Counted from the first letter of the stretch, positions 35,973 through 45,967 are shown. The stretch is DNA of 64,000 bases from Aquimarina aggregata (GCF_001632745.1 NZ_LQRT01000024.1:496001-560000), one strand, 5' to 3'. Made by a program: numbers and translations. Notes: a model not told the origin generated them from the letters alone.

Positions 35973-37589
35973 ATGGAACCACTGTATCCAATTACGAAAA
36001 CGTTTTCGTTAAAGCATTACGGTATTGAAAATGCTACAATGCGTTACCAACTATCTCCTGAAGAACTTCAGGATGAAGTAGTGCAAAAAGGTCAAGGACA
36101 AATTACATCATCTGGCACCTTGGCGGTGAACACAGGTGAGTTTACGGGTCGTTCGCCTATGGATCGCTTTATTGTTAAAGATCAAGTCACCGAAGATAAG
36201 ATATGGTGGGGAGATATTAACATTCCTTTTGGTGCAGATGCATTTGATGCGCTTTATGAAAAGGTTACTAAATATCTTTCTGGAAAAGAGATTTTTGTAC
36301 GAGATAGCTATGCTTGTGCAGATCCAGAGTATAAGTTAAACATAAGAGTGATCAATGAGTATCCTTGGTCTAATATGTTTGCTTATAATATGTTTCTAAG
36401 GCCAACTAATGAAGAGTTAAAAGATTTTGAACCGGAATGGACAGTAGTAAATGCTCCTGGTTTTATGGCTGATGCGGCTACAGATGGTACGCGTCAACAT
36501 AATTTTGCAATTCTGAATTTTACTAAGAAAATTGCTCTTATTGGAGGAACGGGTTATACCGGAGAAATAAAAAAAGGTATTTTCTCTGCCTTAAATTTTA
36601 TTTTACCCGTATATAAAGAAACGTTGCCAATGCATTGTTCTGCAAATGTTGGAGAAGACGGAGATACAGCCATATTTTTTGGGCTTTCGGGAACTGGAAA
36701 AACAACTTTATCCACAGATCCAAATCGCAAGTTAATCGGAGATGATGAACATGGGTGGACAAAAGAAAATACTATATTTAATTTTGAAGGCGGTTGCTAT
36801 GCAAAGGTAATTGATTTGTCGGCAGAGAAAGAGCCCGAGATTTATAAAGCTATTAAGAAAGGAGCAATTCTTGAAAATGTAATTATAGATGATAAAGGCG
36901 AAGTAGATTATGCAAATACTTCAATTACTCAAAATACAAGAGTAAGCTACCCTATACATCATATTGAGAATATTCAAGAACCATCAATAGGTAAAAACCC
37001 AAAAAATATATTCTTTTTAACAGCCGATGCTTTTGGTGTTATTCCTCCAATTTCTAAACTTACTCCTAGTCAGGCAGCATATCATTTTATATCAGGATAT
37101 ACGGCTAAAGTGGCTGGAACAGAAGCTGGAGTTGTAGAGCCTACACCTTCTTTTTCTGCTTGTTTTGGAGCACCATTTATGCCATTACATCCAGCAGAAT
37201 ATGCAGAAATGTTAGTTAAGAAAATGAAAGAAACTGGGGTAAATGTATGGTTGGTTAATACGGGTTGGACCGGTGGGCCTTATGGTGTAGGGACACGAAT
37301 TAAGCTAAAATATACTCGTGCTATGATTCAAGCAGTGCTTAATGGTGATTTAGGGTTGTATTCCTATGATAAATACCATATTCATTCGGTATTTGGAGTT
37401 GCGCAACCTAGACAATGTCCTGGTGTTCCGGATAGTGTTTTGAGTCCTAGAGCAACATGGAATGATGATGAGTCCTATTATACAACTGCTTTTAAGCTTA
37501 CAAACGCTTTTAGAGAAAACTTTAAAAAGTTTGAAGCTTATGCCAATGAAGAAATTAGACGTGGAGGGCCACAACGATATTCTTTCTAA
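35973..37589 (+). CDS. pckA: Phosphoenolpyruvate carboxykinase (ATP)
   Basis: A 538-residue ATP-dependent PEP carboxykinase linking oxaloacetate to PEP in gluconeogenesis. The P-loop GLSGTGKTTLSTD begins at Gly237, followed by the metal-binding LIGDDEHGW. Other family blocks are GEFTGRSPMDRFIVKD, MHCSANVGEDGD and NTGWTGGPYGVG. The start MEPLYPITK was chosen over a TTG 33 bp upstream, which lies in a likely promoter. A palindromic terminator follows. Confidence 0.97.
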   Translation: MEPLYPITKTFSLKHYGIENATMRYQLSPEELQDEVVQKGQGQITSSGTLAVNTGEFTGRSPMDRFIVKDQVTEDKIWWGDINIPFGADAFDALYEKVTKYLSGKEIFVRDSYACADPEYKLNIRVINEYPWSNMFAYNMFLRPTNEELKDFEPEWTVVNAPGFMADAATDGTRQHNFAILNFTKKIALIGGTGYTGEIKKGIFSALNFILPVYKETLPMHCSANVGEDGDTAIFFGLSGTGKTTLSTDPNRKLIGDDEHGWTKENTIFNFEGGCYAKVIDLSAEKEPEIYKAIKKGAILENVIIDDKGEVDYANTSITQNTRVSYPIHHIENIQEPSIGKNPKNIFFLTADAFGVIPPISKLTPSQAAYHFISGYTAKVAGTEAGVVEPTPSFSACFGAPFMPLHPAEYAEMLVKKMKETGVNVWLVNTGWTGGPYGVGTRIKLKYTRAMIQAVLNGDLGLYSYDKYHIHSVFGVAQPRQCPGVPDSVLSPRATWNDDESYYTTAFKLTNAFRENFKKFEAYANEEIRRGGPQRYSF

Positions 37590-37616
37590 GAATAGCTAGT
37601 ATAATAAATCTATAAT

Positions 37617-37650
37617 AAAAAAGTCTGGAAATTAATTTCCAGACTTTTTT
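37617..37650. terminator. Bidirectional terminator between pckA and the hemD-like gene
   Basis: A perfect 34-bp palindrome with A6 and T6 ends, centred between 37633 and 37634, serves both convergent genes. Confidence 0.93.
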
Positions 37651-37681
37651 ATTTACGTTATATCAATAATAGTTTGATATA

Positions 37682-38428
37682 TTACTTCTTGTTTGCTTCT
37701 TTGATATATTTTTGAAGCGCCATGGTCATAGACGGCGTCTCTGGTGTTGGAGCTTGAATATCTACTGTTAAATCATGCTCTTCGGCTGCCTTGACAGTCG
37801 AGTTTCCGAAAACAGCAATTCGAGTGTCGTTTTGCTTAAAATCAGGAAAATTCTCGAATAATGATTGTATCCCAGAAGGACTGAAAAACACTAAAATATC
37901 GTAAAATACATCTCTTAAGTCAGATAAATCACTAACTACAGTTTTGTAAAAAACGCCCTGTTTCCAATCCACTTTAAGGTTATCCAAAGTATCAGGGATT
38001 AGAGGTTTTAGTTTGTCTGAAGAAGGAAGTAAAAACTTTTCATTCTTGTACTTCTTAATTAACGGAGCAAGTTCTTGGAAAGTACGCTTTCCAACATAAA
38101 TTTTTCTTTTACGGTAAACTACATATTTTTGAAGATAGTAAGCTACAGCTTCACTTTGACAAAAATATTTTAAAGAATCGGGAACCTTAAATCGCATTTC
38201 TTCAGCAATTCTGAAAAAATGATCAACAGAGTTGCGACTGGTAAGAATAATAGCAGTATACTGTGATAAATCCACTTTTTGTAACCTTACTTCTTTGGCA
38301 TCAACTCCCTCTACATGAATGAAGGGGATAAAGTCAATTTTAACTTTTTCCTTTTCCTCTAAATCAAAATAAGGTGAATTTTCTACTTTAGGCTCAGGTT
38401 GAGAGACCAAAATTGTTTTCACTTTCAT
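37682..38428 (-). CDS. Uroporphyrinogen-III synthase family protein
   Basis: A 248-residue two-lobed protein of the HemD family, which closes hydroxymethylbilane to uroporphyrinogen III. It contains YTAIILTSRNSVDHFF in the first lobe and ILVFFSPSGIQSLFENF, then IAVFGNSTVKAAEE in the second, both typical. HemD is poorly conserved, so confidence rests on these blocks and on pairing with DUF4271, a pairing common in Flavobacteriia. The two genes are 31 bp apart and likely co-transcribed. Confidence 0.85.
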   Translation of the reverse strand: MKVKTILVSQPEPKVENSPYFDLEEKEKVKIDFIPFIHVEGVDAKEVRLQKVDLSQYTAIILTSRNSVDHFFRIAEEMRFKVPDSLKYFCQSEAVAYYLQKYVVYRKRKIYVGKRTFQELAPLIKKYKNEKFLLPSSDKLKPLIPDTLDNLKVDWKQGVFYKTVVSDLSDLRDVFYDILVFFSPSGIQSLFENFPDFKQNDTRIAVFGNSTVKAAEEHDLTVDIQAPTPETPSMTMALQKYIKEANKK

Positions 38429-38459
38429 AAATATTCTTTTCTTACGTTCCTAACTTATC

Positions 38460-39113
38460 TTATTTAATAAGCTTATATAGTATAAAATAGGGTGCAATTT
38501 CAAGTGCGCAAAGATACAAAATAAAATAAAACAAGTGCTTTAAAATTGTATTTTCATTTTTTTTATAAAAAGAGATGAGAACAATTGCATTTATGATAAA
38601 TAGTAGGGCTAATACTGCGATAAATACATTTCTGGTGGGGAGAAAAGCATAGATAAATATAATGTTTATAGGTAGTAATAATACGCCAATAAAATTGCGA
38701 TAAGATACCTTATGGAATAAGTATTCATCTACGATAGAATCAATTGAGAAAATTGTGGCAACTATTTTTTCTACTAATAATTTACAAATTACAATTACAG
38801 TATAAAGAATTATGATCTTAAAAAATAAGTTAATTTGTATAGGTAAAACTTCAAATTCGAATACTTCAAAACCTGAATATAAAAATAATGAAACAGAGAT
38901 AATCTGTAAAATAAGTAAGATTGTATTAAAAGGTGAAGATAGAGTACTGGTTTTTTGAGATGATATGATATACTTAGTGCTAGTAAAGAGCGTCATGAAA
39001 TCGGCAAACTTAAGAGCGTCTAATTTTTTCGCAATAGCAAGTAATGCAAGGCATAAAACTAGTAAGATAGTTAGCCAATTATTCGATGTTATTTCTCTTG
39101 TGATAAATTCCAT
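38460..39113 (-). CDS. DUF4271 membrane protein
   Basis: A 217-residue polytopic membrane protein with about six hydrophobic helices and short charged loops; DUF4271 by general features and by its place directly upstream of the uroporphyrinogen-III synthase gene. The motif FHKVSYRNFIGVLLLPINI in the centre is the best-conserved stretch. Its function is unknown. Confidence 0.82.
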   Translation of the reverse strand: MEFITREITSNNWLTILLVLCLALLAIAKKLDALKFADFMTLFTSTKYIISSQKTSTLSSPFNTILLILQIISVSLFLYSGFEVFEFEVLPIQINLFFKIIILYTVIVICKLLVEKIVATIFSIDSIVDEYLFHKVSYRNFIGVLLLPINIIFIYAFLPTRNVFIAVLALLFIINAIVLISFYKKNENTILKHLFYFILYLCALEIAPYFILYKLIK

Positions 39114-39205
39114 ATCCTATTGCGGGATAAAATTACGATCAATTAATGTATAAAAGCAAAAAAACATCTAGTTATTTCATTGTTCAATGGGTCTAATTAT
39201 TTAGT

Positions 39206-39213
39206 TATATTTG
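39206..39213 (+). promoter_or_regulatory. Candidate -7 box of the glycosyltransferase-pyrC operon
   Basis: TATATTTG fits TAnnTTTG and lies 17 bp before the start codon. A weak -33 match (ATTG ending at 39182) is 23 bp upstream. Confidence 0.45.
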
Positions 39214-39230
39214 CGTGAAAAATAGTATCG

Positions 39231-39962
39231 ATGGCAGAGGCTTTAGTCATTATTCCTACCTATAATGAAATTGAAAATGTAGAACGAATTATTAAGAATG
39301 TGTTTTCACTTCAGCGTGATTTTCATATTCTTATTGTAGATGATAGTTCTCCTGATTTAACTGCTGCAAAAGTTAAAGAGTTACAGCAAGAATATCCGGA
39401 TATTCTATTTTTGGTCGAACGAAAAGATAAACTGGGTTTAGGTACTGCTTATATAACTGGATTTAAATGGGGATTAGAAAGGTCTTACAACTATATATTC
39501 GAAATGGATGCAGACTTTTCTCATAACCCAAATGATTTGATACGATTGTATAATGCCTGTTCTAAGGGAACTGCCGATGTTGCTATCGGTTCTAGGTATG
39601 TTACTGGGGTAAATGTTGTAAACTGGCCGATGAGTAGAGTTTTACTCTCGTGGGGAGCATCAAAATATGTTCGTTTTATCACAGGAATGGATATTCATGA
39701 CACAACTGCGGGATTTATCTGTTATAAAAGAGAGGTTCTTGAGAAAATAAATTTAGATAAGATAAAATTTGTTGGATATGCTTTTCAGATAGAGATGAAA
39801 TTTAAAGCATATTTACTAAAATTTAAAATAAAAGAGGTTCCTGTAATTTTTACAGATAGGACTAGGGGTAATTCAAAAATGAGCAAAGGGATTATATCTG
39901 AAGCCGTTTTTGGAGTAATAAAAATGAAATTTAATAGCTTGTTTAATCGTTACGAGATATGA
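39231..39962 (+). CDS. Polyprenol monophosphomannose synthase-like glycosyltransferase
   Basis: A 243-residue GT-A family 2 glycosyltransferase of the dolichol/polyprenol-phosphate mannose synthase type. It shows ALVIIPTYNEIENVE at the N terminus, LIVDDSSPDLTA, and the metal site EMDADFSHNPNDL. The later block FVGYAFQIEMKFKAY with PVIFTDRTRGNSKM is also typical. No membrane helices follow the catalytic domain. It probably charges a polyprenyl phosphate with a sugar. Its stop overlaps the dihydroorotase start by 4 bp, giving translational coupling. Confidence 0.92.
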   Translation: MAEALVIIPTYNEIENVERIIKNVFSLQRDFHILIVDDSSPDLTAAKVKELQQEYPDILFLVERKDKLGLGTAYITGFKWGLERSYNYIFEMDADFSHNPNDLIRLYNACSKGTADVAIGSRYVTGVNVVNWPMSRVLLSWGASKYVRFITGMDIHDTTAGFICYKREVLEKINLDKIKFVGYAFQIEMKFKAYLLKFKIKEVPVIFTDRTRGNSKMSKGIISEAVFGVIKMKFNSLFNRYEI

Positions 39963-41305
39963 AAGTAAACTCAGTACTTATAAAGAATGTACATATAGTA
40001 AATGAAGGTCAAATTTTTGCAGGAGATGTCTATATAGAAAATGGAGTCTTTAAAGAAATAGCTGATCAGATAAGTGCAAAATCTTCTGATGTTAAAATTA
40101 TTGATGCTGAAGGAAAATACTTATTACCTGGAGTAATTGATGATCAAGTACATTTTAGAGAACCTGGATTAACACATAAAGCAACTATAGAAACAGAATC
40201 CAGAGCAGCCGTAGCTGGTGGGATAACATCTTTTATTGAAATGCCTAATACGGTACCACAATCTACAACTATTGAAAAGTTAGAAGAGAAATTCGAGATA
40301 GCTTCAAAAACAAGTTATGCCAATTACTCTTTTATGTTTGGTGGGACTAATGATAATTTAGAGGAGATATTAAAAGTTGATCCTAAAAAAGTGGCAGCTC
40401 TTAAATTGTTTTTAGGATCATCTACAGGAAATATGTTGGTAGATAACCCCGAGATATTAGAAAAAATATTTTCGTCTACAGATTTACTAATTGCTGTGCA
40501 TTGCGAAGATGAGCAAACAATTAAAGACAACACAGCTCGTTATAAAGAAACGTATGGAGATGATATTCCTATTGAATTTCATCCAGTAATACGTAGTGAA
40601 GAAGCTTGCTATTTATCATCGTCAAATGCCGTAGCTTTGGCAAAGAAAACAGGTGCAAGATTGCATGTTTTTCATCTTTCCACAGCAAAAGAACTTGAAT
40701 TGTTTACAAATAAAATTCCTCTTAAAGATAAAAAGATTACTGCAGAAGTATGTATTCATCATTTATGGTTTTCGGATGCGGATTATGCTACAAAAGGAAC
40801 TTTAATCAAGTGGAATCCAGCGGTTAAAACAGCTAAAGACAGAGATGCCTTGTTTACTGCTTTGTTAGAAGATAAATTAGATGTGATTGCAACAGATCAT
40901 GCACCACATACTTCTGAAGAAAAAGATAATGTGTATACCAAAGCACCTTCTGGAGGCCCATTAGTTCAACATGCGCTTCCCGCAATGTTGGAATTTTATC
41001 ATCAGGATAAGATAAGCTTAGAAAAGATTGTAGAAAAAATGTGTCATAACCCCGCAATCTTATTTCAGATTGAAAATAGAGGATATGTAAAAGAAGGGTA
41101 TAGTGCAGATGCGGTATTAGTTGATTTGAATGCACCATGGACTGTAAATAAAGAAAATATAGCTTATAAATGTGGTTGGTCTCCTTTTGAAGGAACAACA
41201 TTTAAATCACGTATCACCCACACTTTTATAAATGGAAATTTGGCATACGAAAATTTCAAGTTTTATGAAGAAAAGCATGGGCAAAGACTAACTTTTGATA
41301 GATGA
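39959..41305 (+). CDS. Dihydroorotase, with Gln in place of a metal-binding His
   Basis: A 448-residue amidohydrolase of the dihydroorotase family (pyrimidine synthesis). The usual D-x-H-x-H-x-R motif reads DDQVHFREPG, so the first metal histidine is Gln63 while His65 and Arg67 remain. The other centre residues look intact: the lysine in LKLFLGSSTGNM, the histidines in AVHCEDE and LHVFHLST, and the aspartate in VIATDHAPHT. I recall the Gln form from other Bacteroidota, so it may be a subgroup feature. The gene overlaps both neighbours by 4 bp. Confidence 0.9.
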   Translation: MKVNSVLIKNVHIVNEGQIFAGDVYIENGVFKEIADQISAKSSDVKIIDAEGKYLLPGVIDDQVHFREPGLTHKATIETESRAAVAGGITSFIEMPNTVPQSTTIEKLEEKFEIASKTSYANYSFMFGGTNDNLEEILKVDPKKVAALKLFLGSSTGNMLVDNPEILEKIFSSTDLLIAVHCEDEQTIKDNTARYKETYGDDIPIEFHPVIRSEEACYLSSSNAVALAKKTGARLHVFHLSTAKELELFTNKIPLKDKKITAEVCIHHLWFSDADYATKGTLIKWNPAVKTAKDRDALFTALLEDKLDVIATDHAPHTSEEKDNVYTKAPSGGPLVQHALPAMLEFYHQDKISLEKIVEKMCHNPAILFQIENRGYVKEGYSADAVLVDLNAPWTVNKENIAYKCGWSPFEGTTFKSRITHTFINGNLAYENFKFYEEKHGQRLTFDR

Positions 41306-41775
41306 TTAAAAAAAGACACATATGCTTTGTGGTGATTCTAGTTGCGCTAGCTTGTCAAAGTATAGATAAAATAGAGCAGCCTAAAATATTACTAGGAGAA
41401 GATCAAATGGTTGAGGTTCTTACAGATATTGCTTTTGTAAAAGCAGCAAAAGGCTCTTATAAGAGATTTTTGGAAGAGAATAAAATGAATCCAGAGACTT
41501 ATATTTTGCAAAAACACAATATTGATAGTATTGTTTTTGAAGAAAATAATATATGGTATTCAGGACAATTGGATACATATGAGAAGATATTTACGCGAGT
41601 AAAAGCTAATCTTGAAGAATCAAAGAATAAATATGAAAAGATTAGAAAAGAAGAAGATTCTATAAAAAAGATACAAGACTCTATTAATAAAGTAAAAGAT
41701 ACATTAACTGATAAAAAGGAGCTTCTAAAAGATGATGAAAGTATGCATCAAGAACTAATGCAGCTTGATCACTAG
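41302..41775 (+). CDS. DUF4296 lipoprotein
   Basis: A 157-residue lipoprotein with lipobox Cys18 (LVALAC). The DUF4296 domain covers about 30-120 (MVEVLTDIAFVKAAKGSY and YILQKHNIDSIVFEENNIWYSGQLDTYEKI segments). A Lys/Glu/Asp-rich, probably coiled-coil tail follows. Function unknown. Its start overlaps the dihydroorotase stop by 4 bp; it is the third gene of a tightly coupled operon, an order often seen in Flavobacteriia. Confidence 0.88.
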   Translation: MIKKRHICFVVILVALACQSIDKIEQPKILLGEDQMVEVLTDIAFVKAAKGSYKRFLEENKMNPETYILQKHNIDSIVFEENNIWYSGQLDTYEKIFTRVKANLEESKNKYEKIRKEEDSIKKIQDSINKVKDTLTDKKELLKDDESMHQELMQLDH

Positions 41776-41784
41776 AAGTAGGGT

Positions 41785-42795
41785 TTAAATTTTGTTCAAA
41801 AAATGTTGTGCAGTCTCTTTTACAGCTTTTTCTATTGGAATAAAAGTGTAATCCAACTCTTTTTTAACGGCATCGTTTTTATATATAGGACTAGAAAAAG
41901 CACTCTGAATTGATGATTTAAAAATTGAGCGTTTTGTTCTAAAAAGGATATGACTTAGATATTGCAAATAGAATGCGATTTTCATTAAAACAGGAGTAGC
42001 TTTTTTAGTAGGTACGGGTTTATTTAACGCATTTGCAATTAATGTAAATGCAGTCTTGAAACCTAAATTTTCTCCAATCACAATATACCTTTTATTAGTA
42101 CATGCACCATTCATGAGTTGGTACATGATATTCGTAACATCATCTATTGCAACATATCCTGTAGACCCTGAAGTATAGTATTTCATACCCGCATTAATTC
42201 TTTTGAATAGATATCCACTACCACCTTCATAAAACCCTGGCCCAATAATAATTCCAGGATTTACGATTACAACATCTAAATGTTCTTGTGCTCCCCGCCA
42301 AACTTCCATTTCGGCGCCATACTTTGTAATGGCATATACAGATTTTGAGATTTCAGGATTCCATTCTGATGATTCATCGATAAAAGGAACATTAGGTTCT
42401 TCGTCTAAAGTAGCAATAGAACTAACATAACAAAGTTTTTGGATGTTGTTAATTAAGCATAGATTTACTATGTTGGCGGTTCCTTCAATATTAATTTTGC
42501 GTAATTTTTTGTAATGTTTAGGATTAAATGTGATCCAAGCGGCACAATGATATACATGAGTAATTTCATGAAAAGCATCACTTAAATCCGGGATGTTCGT
42601 AATGTCTGTTTTTACCCAATCTATAGTGTTAAAAAGTGTATCTGCTTGATCTGGTAAGTAATACGAGAATATTTTTTTAGCATGTTCTCTTTTGGTTTCG
42701 GATCTATAAAGTGCGCGCACTTTATGTTTTTCTTTTACGATTTTCATCAATAAATGAGTGCCTACCAATCCTGTTGCTCCTGTAACTAAAATCAT
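41785..42795 (-). CDS. NAD-dependent epimerase/dehydratase (extended SDR)
   Basis: A 336-residue extended short-chain dehydrogenase. The nucleotide loop GATGLVGTHL (6-15) and the catalytic Tyr154 and Lys158 (YAITK) are present, and the block YVSSIATLDE supplies the serine. Members of this type act on nucleotide-sugar or dihydroflavonol-like substrates; the actual substrate is unknown. It is divergent from tyrS and ends 9 bp from the DUF4296 gene. Confidence 0.9.
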   Translation of the reverse strand: MILVTGATGLVGTHLLMKIVKEKHKVRALYRSETKREHAKKIFSYYLPDQADTLFNTIDWVKTDITNIPDLSDAFHEITHVYHCAAWITFNPKHYKKLRKINIEGTANIVNLCLINNIQKLCYVSSIATLDEEPNVPFIDESSEWNPEISKSVYAITKYGAEMEVWRGAQEHLDVVIVNPGIIIGPGFYEGGSGYLFKRINAGMKYYTSGSTGYVAIDDVTNIMYQLMNGACTNKRYIVIGENLGFKTAFTLIANALNKPVPTKKATPVLMKIAFYLQYLSHILFRTKRSIFKSSIQSAFSSPIYKNDAVKKELDYTFIPIEKAVKETAQHFLNKI

Positions 42796-42872
42796 GAATA
42801 AATATTCTAAAGACTAAAATAATCATATTTAGGATTCCTTATATATTCATAGCTAAATATTATCCATATTTT

Positions 42873-42880
42873 TATCTTTG
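42873..42880 (+). promoter_or_regulatory. Candidate -7 box of tyrS
   Basis: TATCTTTG fits TAnnTTTG and lies 25 bp before the tyrS start. No clear -33 element is seen. Confidence 0.4.
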
Positions 42881-42905
42881 TCGATCTTAATCGAATTATA
42901 GTATA

Positions 42906-44201
42906 ATGACCAAGAATTTTATAGAAGAGCTAAAGTGGCGAGGTATGTTGCATGATGCCATGCCAGGAACTGAAGAATATCTAATGGAACAAATGAGGGC
43001 GGCATACGTAGGATTTGACCCTACAGCAGACTCATTGCATATAGGTAATCTTGTACCTATTATGTTGTTGGCGCATTATCAAAGAGCAGGTCATAAGCCT
43101 TTTGCTTTAGTGGGCGGAGCTACAGGAATGATAGGTGATCCCTCTGGTAAATCTGCAGAACGTAATTTGTTGGATGAAAAAACACTGCGTCATAACCAAG
43201 AAGCGATCAAAGCACAATTAGCAAGGTTCTTAGATTTTGAAAGTAATGAAGCCAATGCAGCTGTATTAGTAAATAACTATGATTGGATGAAAAACTTTTC
43301 ATTTCTTGAATTTATTAGAGATGTAGGTAAACATATCACTGTAAATTACATGATGGCTAAAGATTCTGTGAAGAATCGAATTTCTTCAGAATCATCAGAC
43401 GGAATGTCTTTTACAGAATTTACATATCAATTAGTACAGGGGTATGATTTTTTGCATCTTTATAAAGAACATGATTGCACTTTACAAATGGGTGGTAGTG
43501 ATCAATGGGGTAATATTACTACAGGAACAGAATTGATCAGGAGAATTGGAGGCGGTAAAGGATATGCCTTAACGTGCCCATTAATTACTAAATCTGATGG
43601 TTCTAAATTTGGAAAATCCGAAGGGGGTAATGTTTGGTTAGATGCTAAGAGAACCTCTCCGTACAAGTTTTACCAATATTGGTTAAATACCAGTGATGAG
43701 GATGCAGAAAAATATATTAAGATTTTCACTTTTTTAACAAAAGAAGAAATAGAATCATTAATACTGGAGCACAAAGAAGCCCCACATCTACGGATTTTAC
43801 AGAAGAAACTGGCTGATGAGGTTACTGTAATAGTGCATTCTCAAGAGGATCTAGATAATGCAATTAAGGCTTCGGCAATTCTTTTTGGGAAATCAACATC
43901 TGCAGACCTTAAGGATTTGGATGAAGCTACATTTTTAGATGTTTTTGATGGTGTACCGCAATCTGAGTTGCCCAGAGAAATTCTAACAGAGGGACTTAAT
44001 ATTATAGGAGCTTTGGCAGAAAAAACGGGATTCTTAAAATCTAATGGTGAGGCTAGAAGAGCTTTGAAAGAAAACTCCATATCTGTAAATAAAGAAAAGG
44101 TTACTGATAGTTACGCTATATCTGAAAGTGACTTAATTAATGATCAATTTGTGCTCTTACAAAGAGGAAAGAAAAACTATTTTGTTATTAGAGCAGTATA
44201 G
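42906..44201 (+). CDS. tyrS: Tyrosyl-tRNA synthetase
   Basis: A 431-residue class I synthetase. The HIGH motif is HIGN at 45-48 and the KMSKS motif is KFGKS at 234-238 (SKFGKSEGG). [20 protein letters not shown] and [12 protein letters not shown], then [12 protein letters not shown], mark the tyrosine pocket. A C-terminal S4 RNA-binding domain (about 365-428) includes [17 protein letters not shown]. Length is normal for the bacterial TyrRS. Confidence 0.98.
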   Translation: MTKNFIEELKWRGMLHDAMPGTEEYLMEQMRAAYVGFDPTADSLHIGNLVPIMLLAHYQRAGHKPFALVGGATGMIGDPSGKSAERNLLDEKTLRHNQEAIKAQLARFLDFESNEANAAVLVNNYDWMKNFSFLEFIRDVGKHITVNYMMAKDSVKNRISSESSDGMSFTEFTYQLVQGYDFLHLYKEHDCTLQMGGSDQWGNITTGTELIRRIGGGKGYALTCPLITKSDGSKFGKSEGGNVWLDAKRTSPYKFYQYWLNTSDEDAEKYIKIFTFLTKEEIESLILEHKEAPHLRILQKKLADEVTVIVHSQEDLDNAIKASAILFGKSTSADLKDLDEATFLDVFDGVPQSELPREILTEGLNIIGALAEKTGFLKSNGEARRALKENSISVNKEKVTDSYAISESDLINDQFVLLQRGKKNYFVIRAV

Positions 44202-44250
44202 TTAGTGCTTTAAACTCAAAACATCTAATTTGGTTTGACAAGAAAACAAT

Positions 44251-44292
44251 AAAAAACAAAGCCTACCAGAATCTCTTCTTAGTAGGCTTTGT
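44251..44292 (-). terminator. Terminator of the YHS-domain gene
   Basis: An 11-bp stem (44256-44266 with 44282-44292) followed on the minus strand by six T. It lies 60 bp past the stop of the minus-strand YHS-domain gene. Confidence 0.85.
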
Positions 44293-44352
44293 CAACTAAC
44301 CAATCAATTATTGAAAAAAACTTAACATTCAATACAGTTCGATGCAACTGTA

Positions 44353-44802
44353 TTATTTCTTTATTTTAATTCCTTGCCAATTTGCGTCTGCTTTAGCTTG
44401 CAATTGTTTAGGATTTTCTGCTGACCATTTTTCTAGGGTATTTACTCCCCACGAGTTGTAAAATAAATACAATTTACTATCTCGTATTTCAAAAGTCTTA
44501 GGATTAATATCAACCTTATCATTGTTTACAGCTACTGCATATGCACAATATCCGCCATACTGTGGTATGAATTTATCTGGATTACTTTTGAACTTATTTA
44601 AGTTATCTTGAGTAGCAAATGCATATTTTACATTATCATGAGTAGCTGTAATTTTGCTATCTCCTTTGATTGCCTTATTGTTAAAATACTCTGTTACATC
44701 ATATCCCTCTGCAACAAAACTTTTTTTTGTATTATAATCTATTTGTTGCGCACTTGCTATAATTATAAAAAAGCTAAACAGTAAAGTGAGATAAGTTTTC
44801 AT
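44353..44802 (-). CDS. Exported YHS-domain protein
   Basis: A 149-residue secreted protein. I start it at MKTYLTLLF because a normal signal peptide ending IASAQQ begins there; an extension to 44829 adds nine polar residues in front of it. The YHS domain (about 25-90) shows GYDVTEYFNNKAIKGDSKI and NKFKSNPDKFIPQYGGYCAYAV. YHS domains often bind metals, commonly copper or heavy metals. The second half repeats a similar beta pattern. It has its own terminator and no metal-handling neighbours. Confidence 0.85.
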   Translation of the reverse strand: MKTYLTLLFSFFIIIASAQQIDYNTKKSFVAEGYDVTEYFNNKAIKGDSKITATHDNVKYAFATQDNLNKFKSNPDKFIPQYGGYCAYAVAVNNDKVDINPKTFEIRDSKLYLFYNSWGVNTLEKWSAENPKQLQAKADANWQGIKIKK

Positions 44803-44986
44803 TTGTTTGTTTTCAAGTAACTTCCCCAATTCAGTCGAGTTTTTTTTTAATCATTACAACTTTAACATAATTATAAGACTTTGTTTATGAATATTTTTCT
44901 GTTAGTGTAGTGTAGGAAGGCACTTTACTCTGCTTTTATGCTTAAAATAATTTTCGAATTATATATGTATACAATAACCGAAAAGT

Positions 44987-45967
44987 TTAGAGAGCCATTA
45001 GGTTGCATCCTCTAATATCGCTATGGTCAAATCGACCTATTATTTCAAAACTATTTTTTTCGTGAAGTTTACCCAAATCTTGAGTTGCAATAAAAGAGCA
45101 AGAATCAATATTGGCCAAATCAATAATATTGATTCCTCCTGTTCTGCCTTTTTCTAATATTGTTAATGGGTCTTCTGGATTGCGTATAGATACTCTCATC
45201 CATGGTGGCGGATAAAAAAGTCCATCTCCGTATGAATAAGCTTGCGATAGTAGTTCGGTCATGCCATATTCACTATGGATTTTAGAAATACCAAATCCTT
45301 TTTTAAGCAATAGATGTAATTCTTCACGTATAAGTTCTTTTCTTCGTCCTTTCATTCCGCCTGTTTCCATTACGATCGTATCTGGAGGCAAACGGAGGCT
45401 ATATTCTTCGACTAAATCCAATAGCGCAAATGATACACCTAATAGAAGTATTTTTTTGTTTTCGGAGATTAATTGTTTGATAACTCCTACCAATTTTTTA
45501 ATATCATATAGATAAAATCCACTTAGGGTTTGATTACTGTCTTGTATGAGTTTTTCGGCCATGTATACTAGTGAAGACCCTTCTCTTTCTAGGTAAGAGG
45601 GTAGTAATGCTAATATAGTATACTCTTCAATCTCTCCATAGAAGTGTTTAAAGCCTAATCTAAAACTTTGTTCATAAATAGAAAGATTGTTTACATAGTG
45701 TTTACTGGTTGTGCTACCAGTAGTTCCGCTACTTGTAAAAATTTTAGCAACGGGAGCAGTTGTACTTACTATTTTTTTCTGTTTAAAGAAATCAATAGGT
45801 AGGTACGGGATGTCTTCTAATAAGTGAACTGATGTTTTGGTTATGCCAAGTAAATTACAAAACCTTTGATACGTATTATTGTTGGTGTACTGATGCTTAA
45901 AGACTTTTAATGCTGTTTCCTTAAACTCTATGTCATCTTGAATAGAAAAAATGGTTTCAGCTAGCAT
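44987..45967 (-). CDS. LuxE/PaaK-like acyl-activating protein
   Basis: A 326-residue protein of the acyl-protein synthetase (LuxE) family, related to adenylate-forming enzymes. The phosphate-binding motif is IFTSSGTTGSTTSKH. Later blocks are GVSFALLDLVEEY, METGGMKGRRKE and SEYGMTELLSQAYS, which align with LuxE. No luxC or luxD partner is present in the window. It may activate a fatty acid or other acid for transfer to a carrier. It stands alone between convergent and same-strand neighbours. Confidence 0.85.
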   Translation of the reverse strand: MLAETIFSIQDDIEFKETALKVFKHQYTNNNTYQRFCNLLGITKTSVHLLEDIPYLPIDFFKQKKIVSTTAPVAKIFTSSGTTGSTTSKHYVNNLSIYEQSFRLGFKHFYGEIEEYTILALLPSYLEREGSSLVYMAEKLIQDSNQTLSGFYLYDIKKLVGVIKQLISENKKILLLGVSFALLDLVEEYSLRLPPDTIVMETGGMKGRRKELIREELHLLLKKGFGISKIHSEYGMTELLSQAYSYGDGLFYPPPWMRVSIRNPEDPLTILEKGRTGGINIIDLANIDSCSFIATQDLGKLHEKNSFEIIGRFDHSDIRGCNLMAL

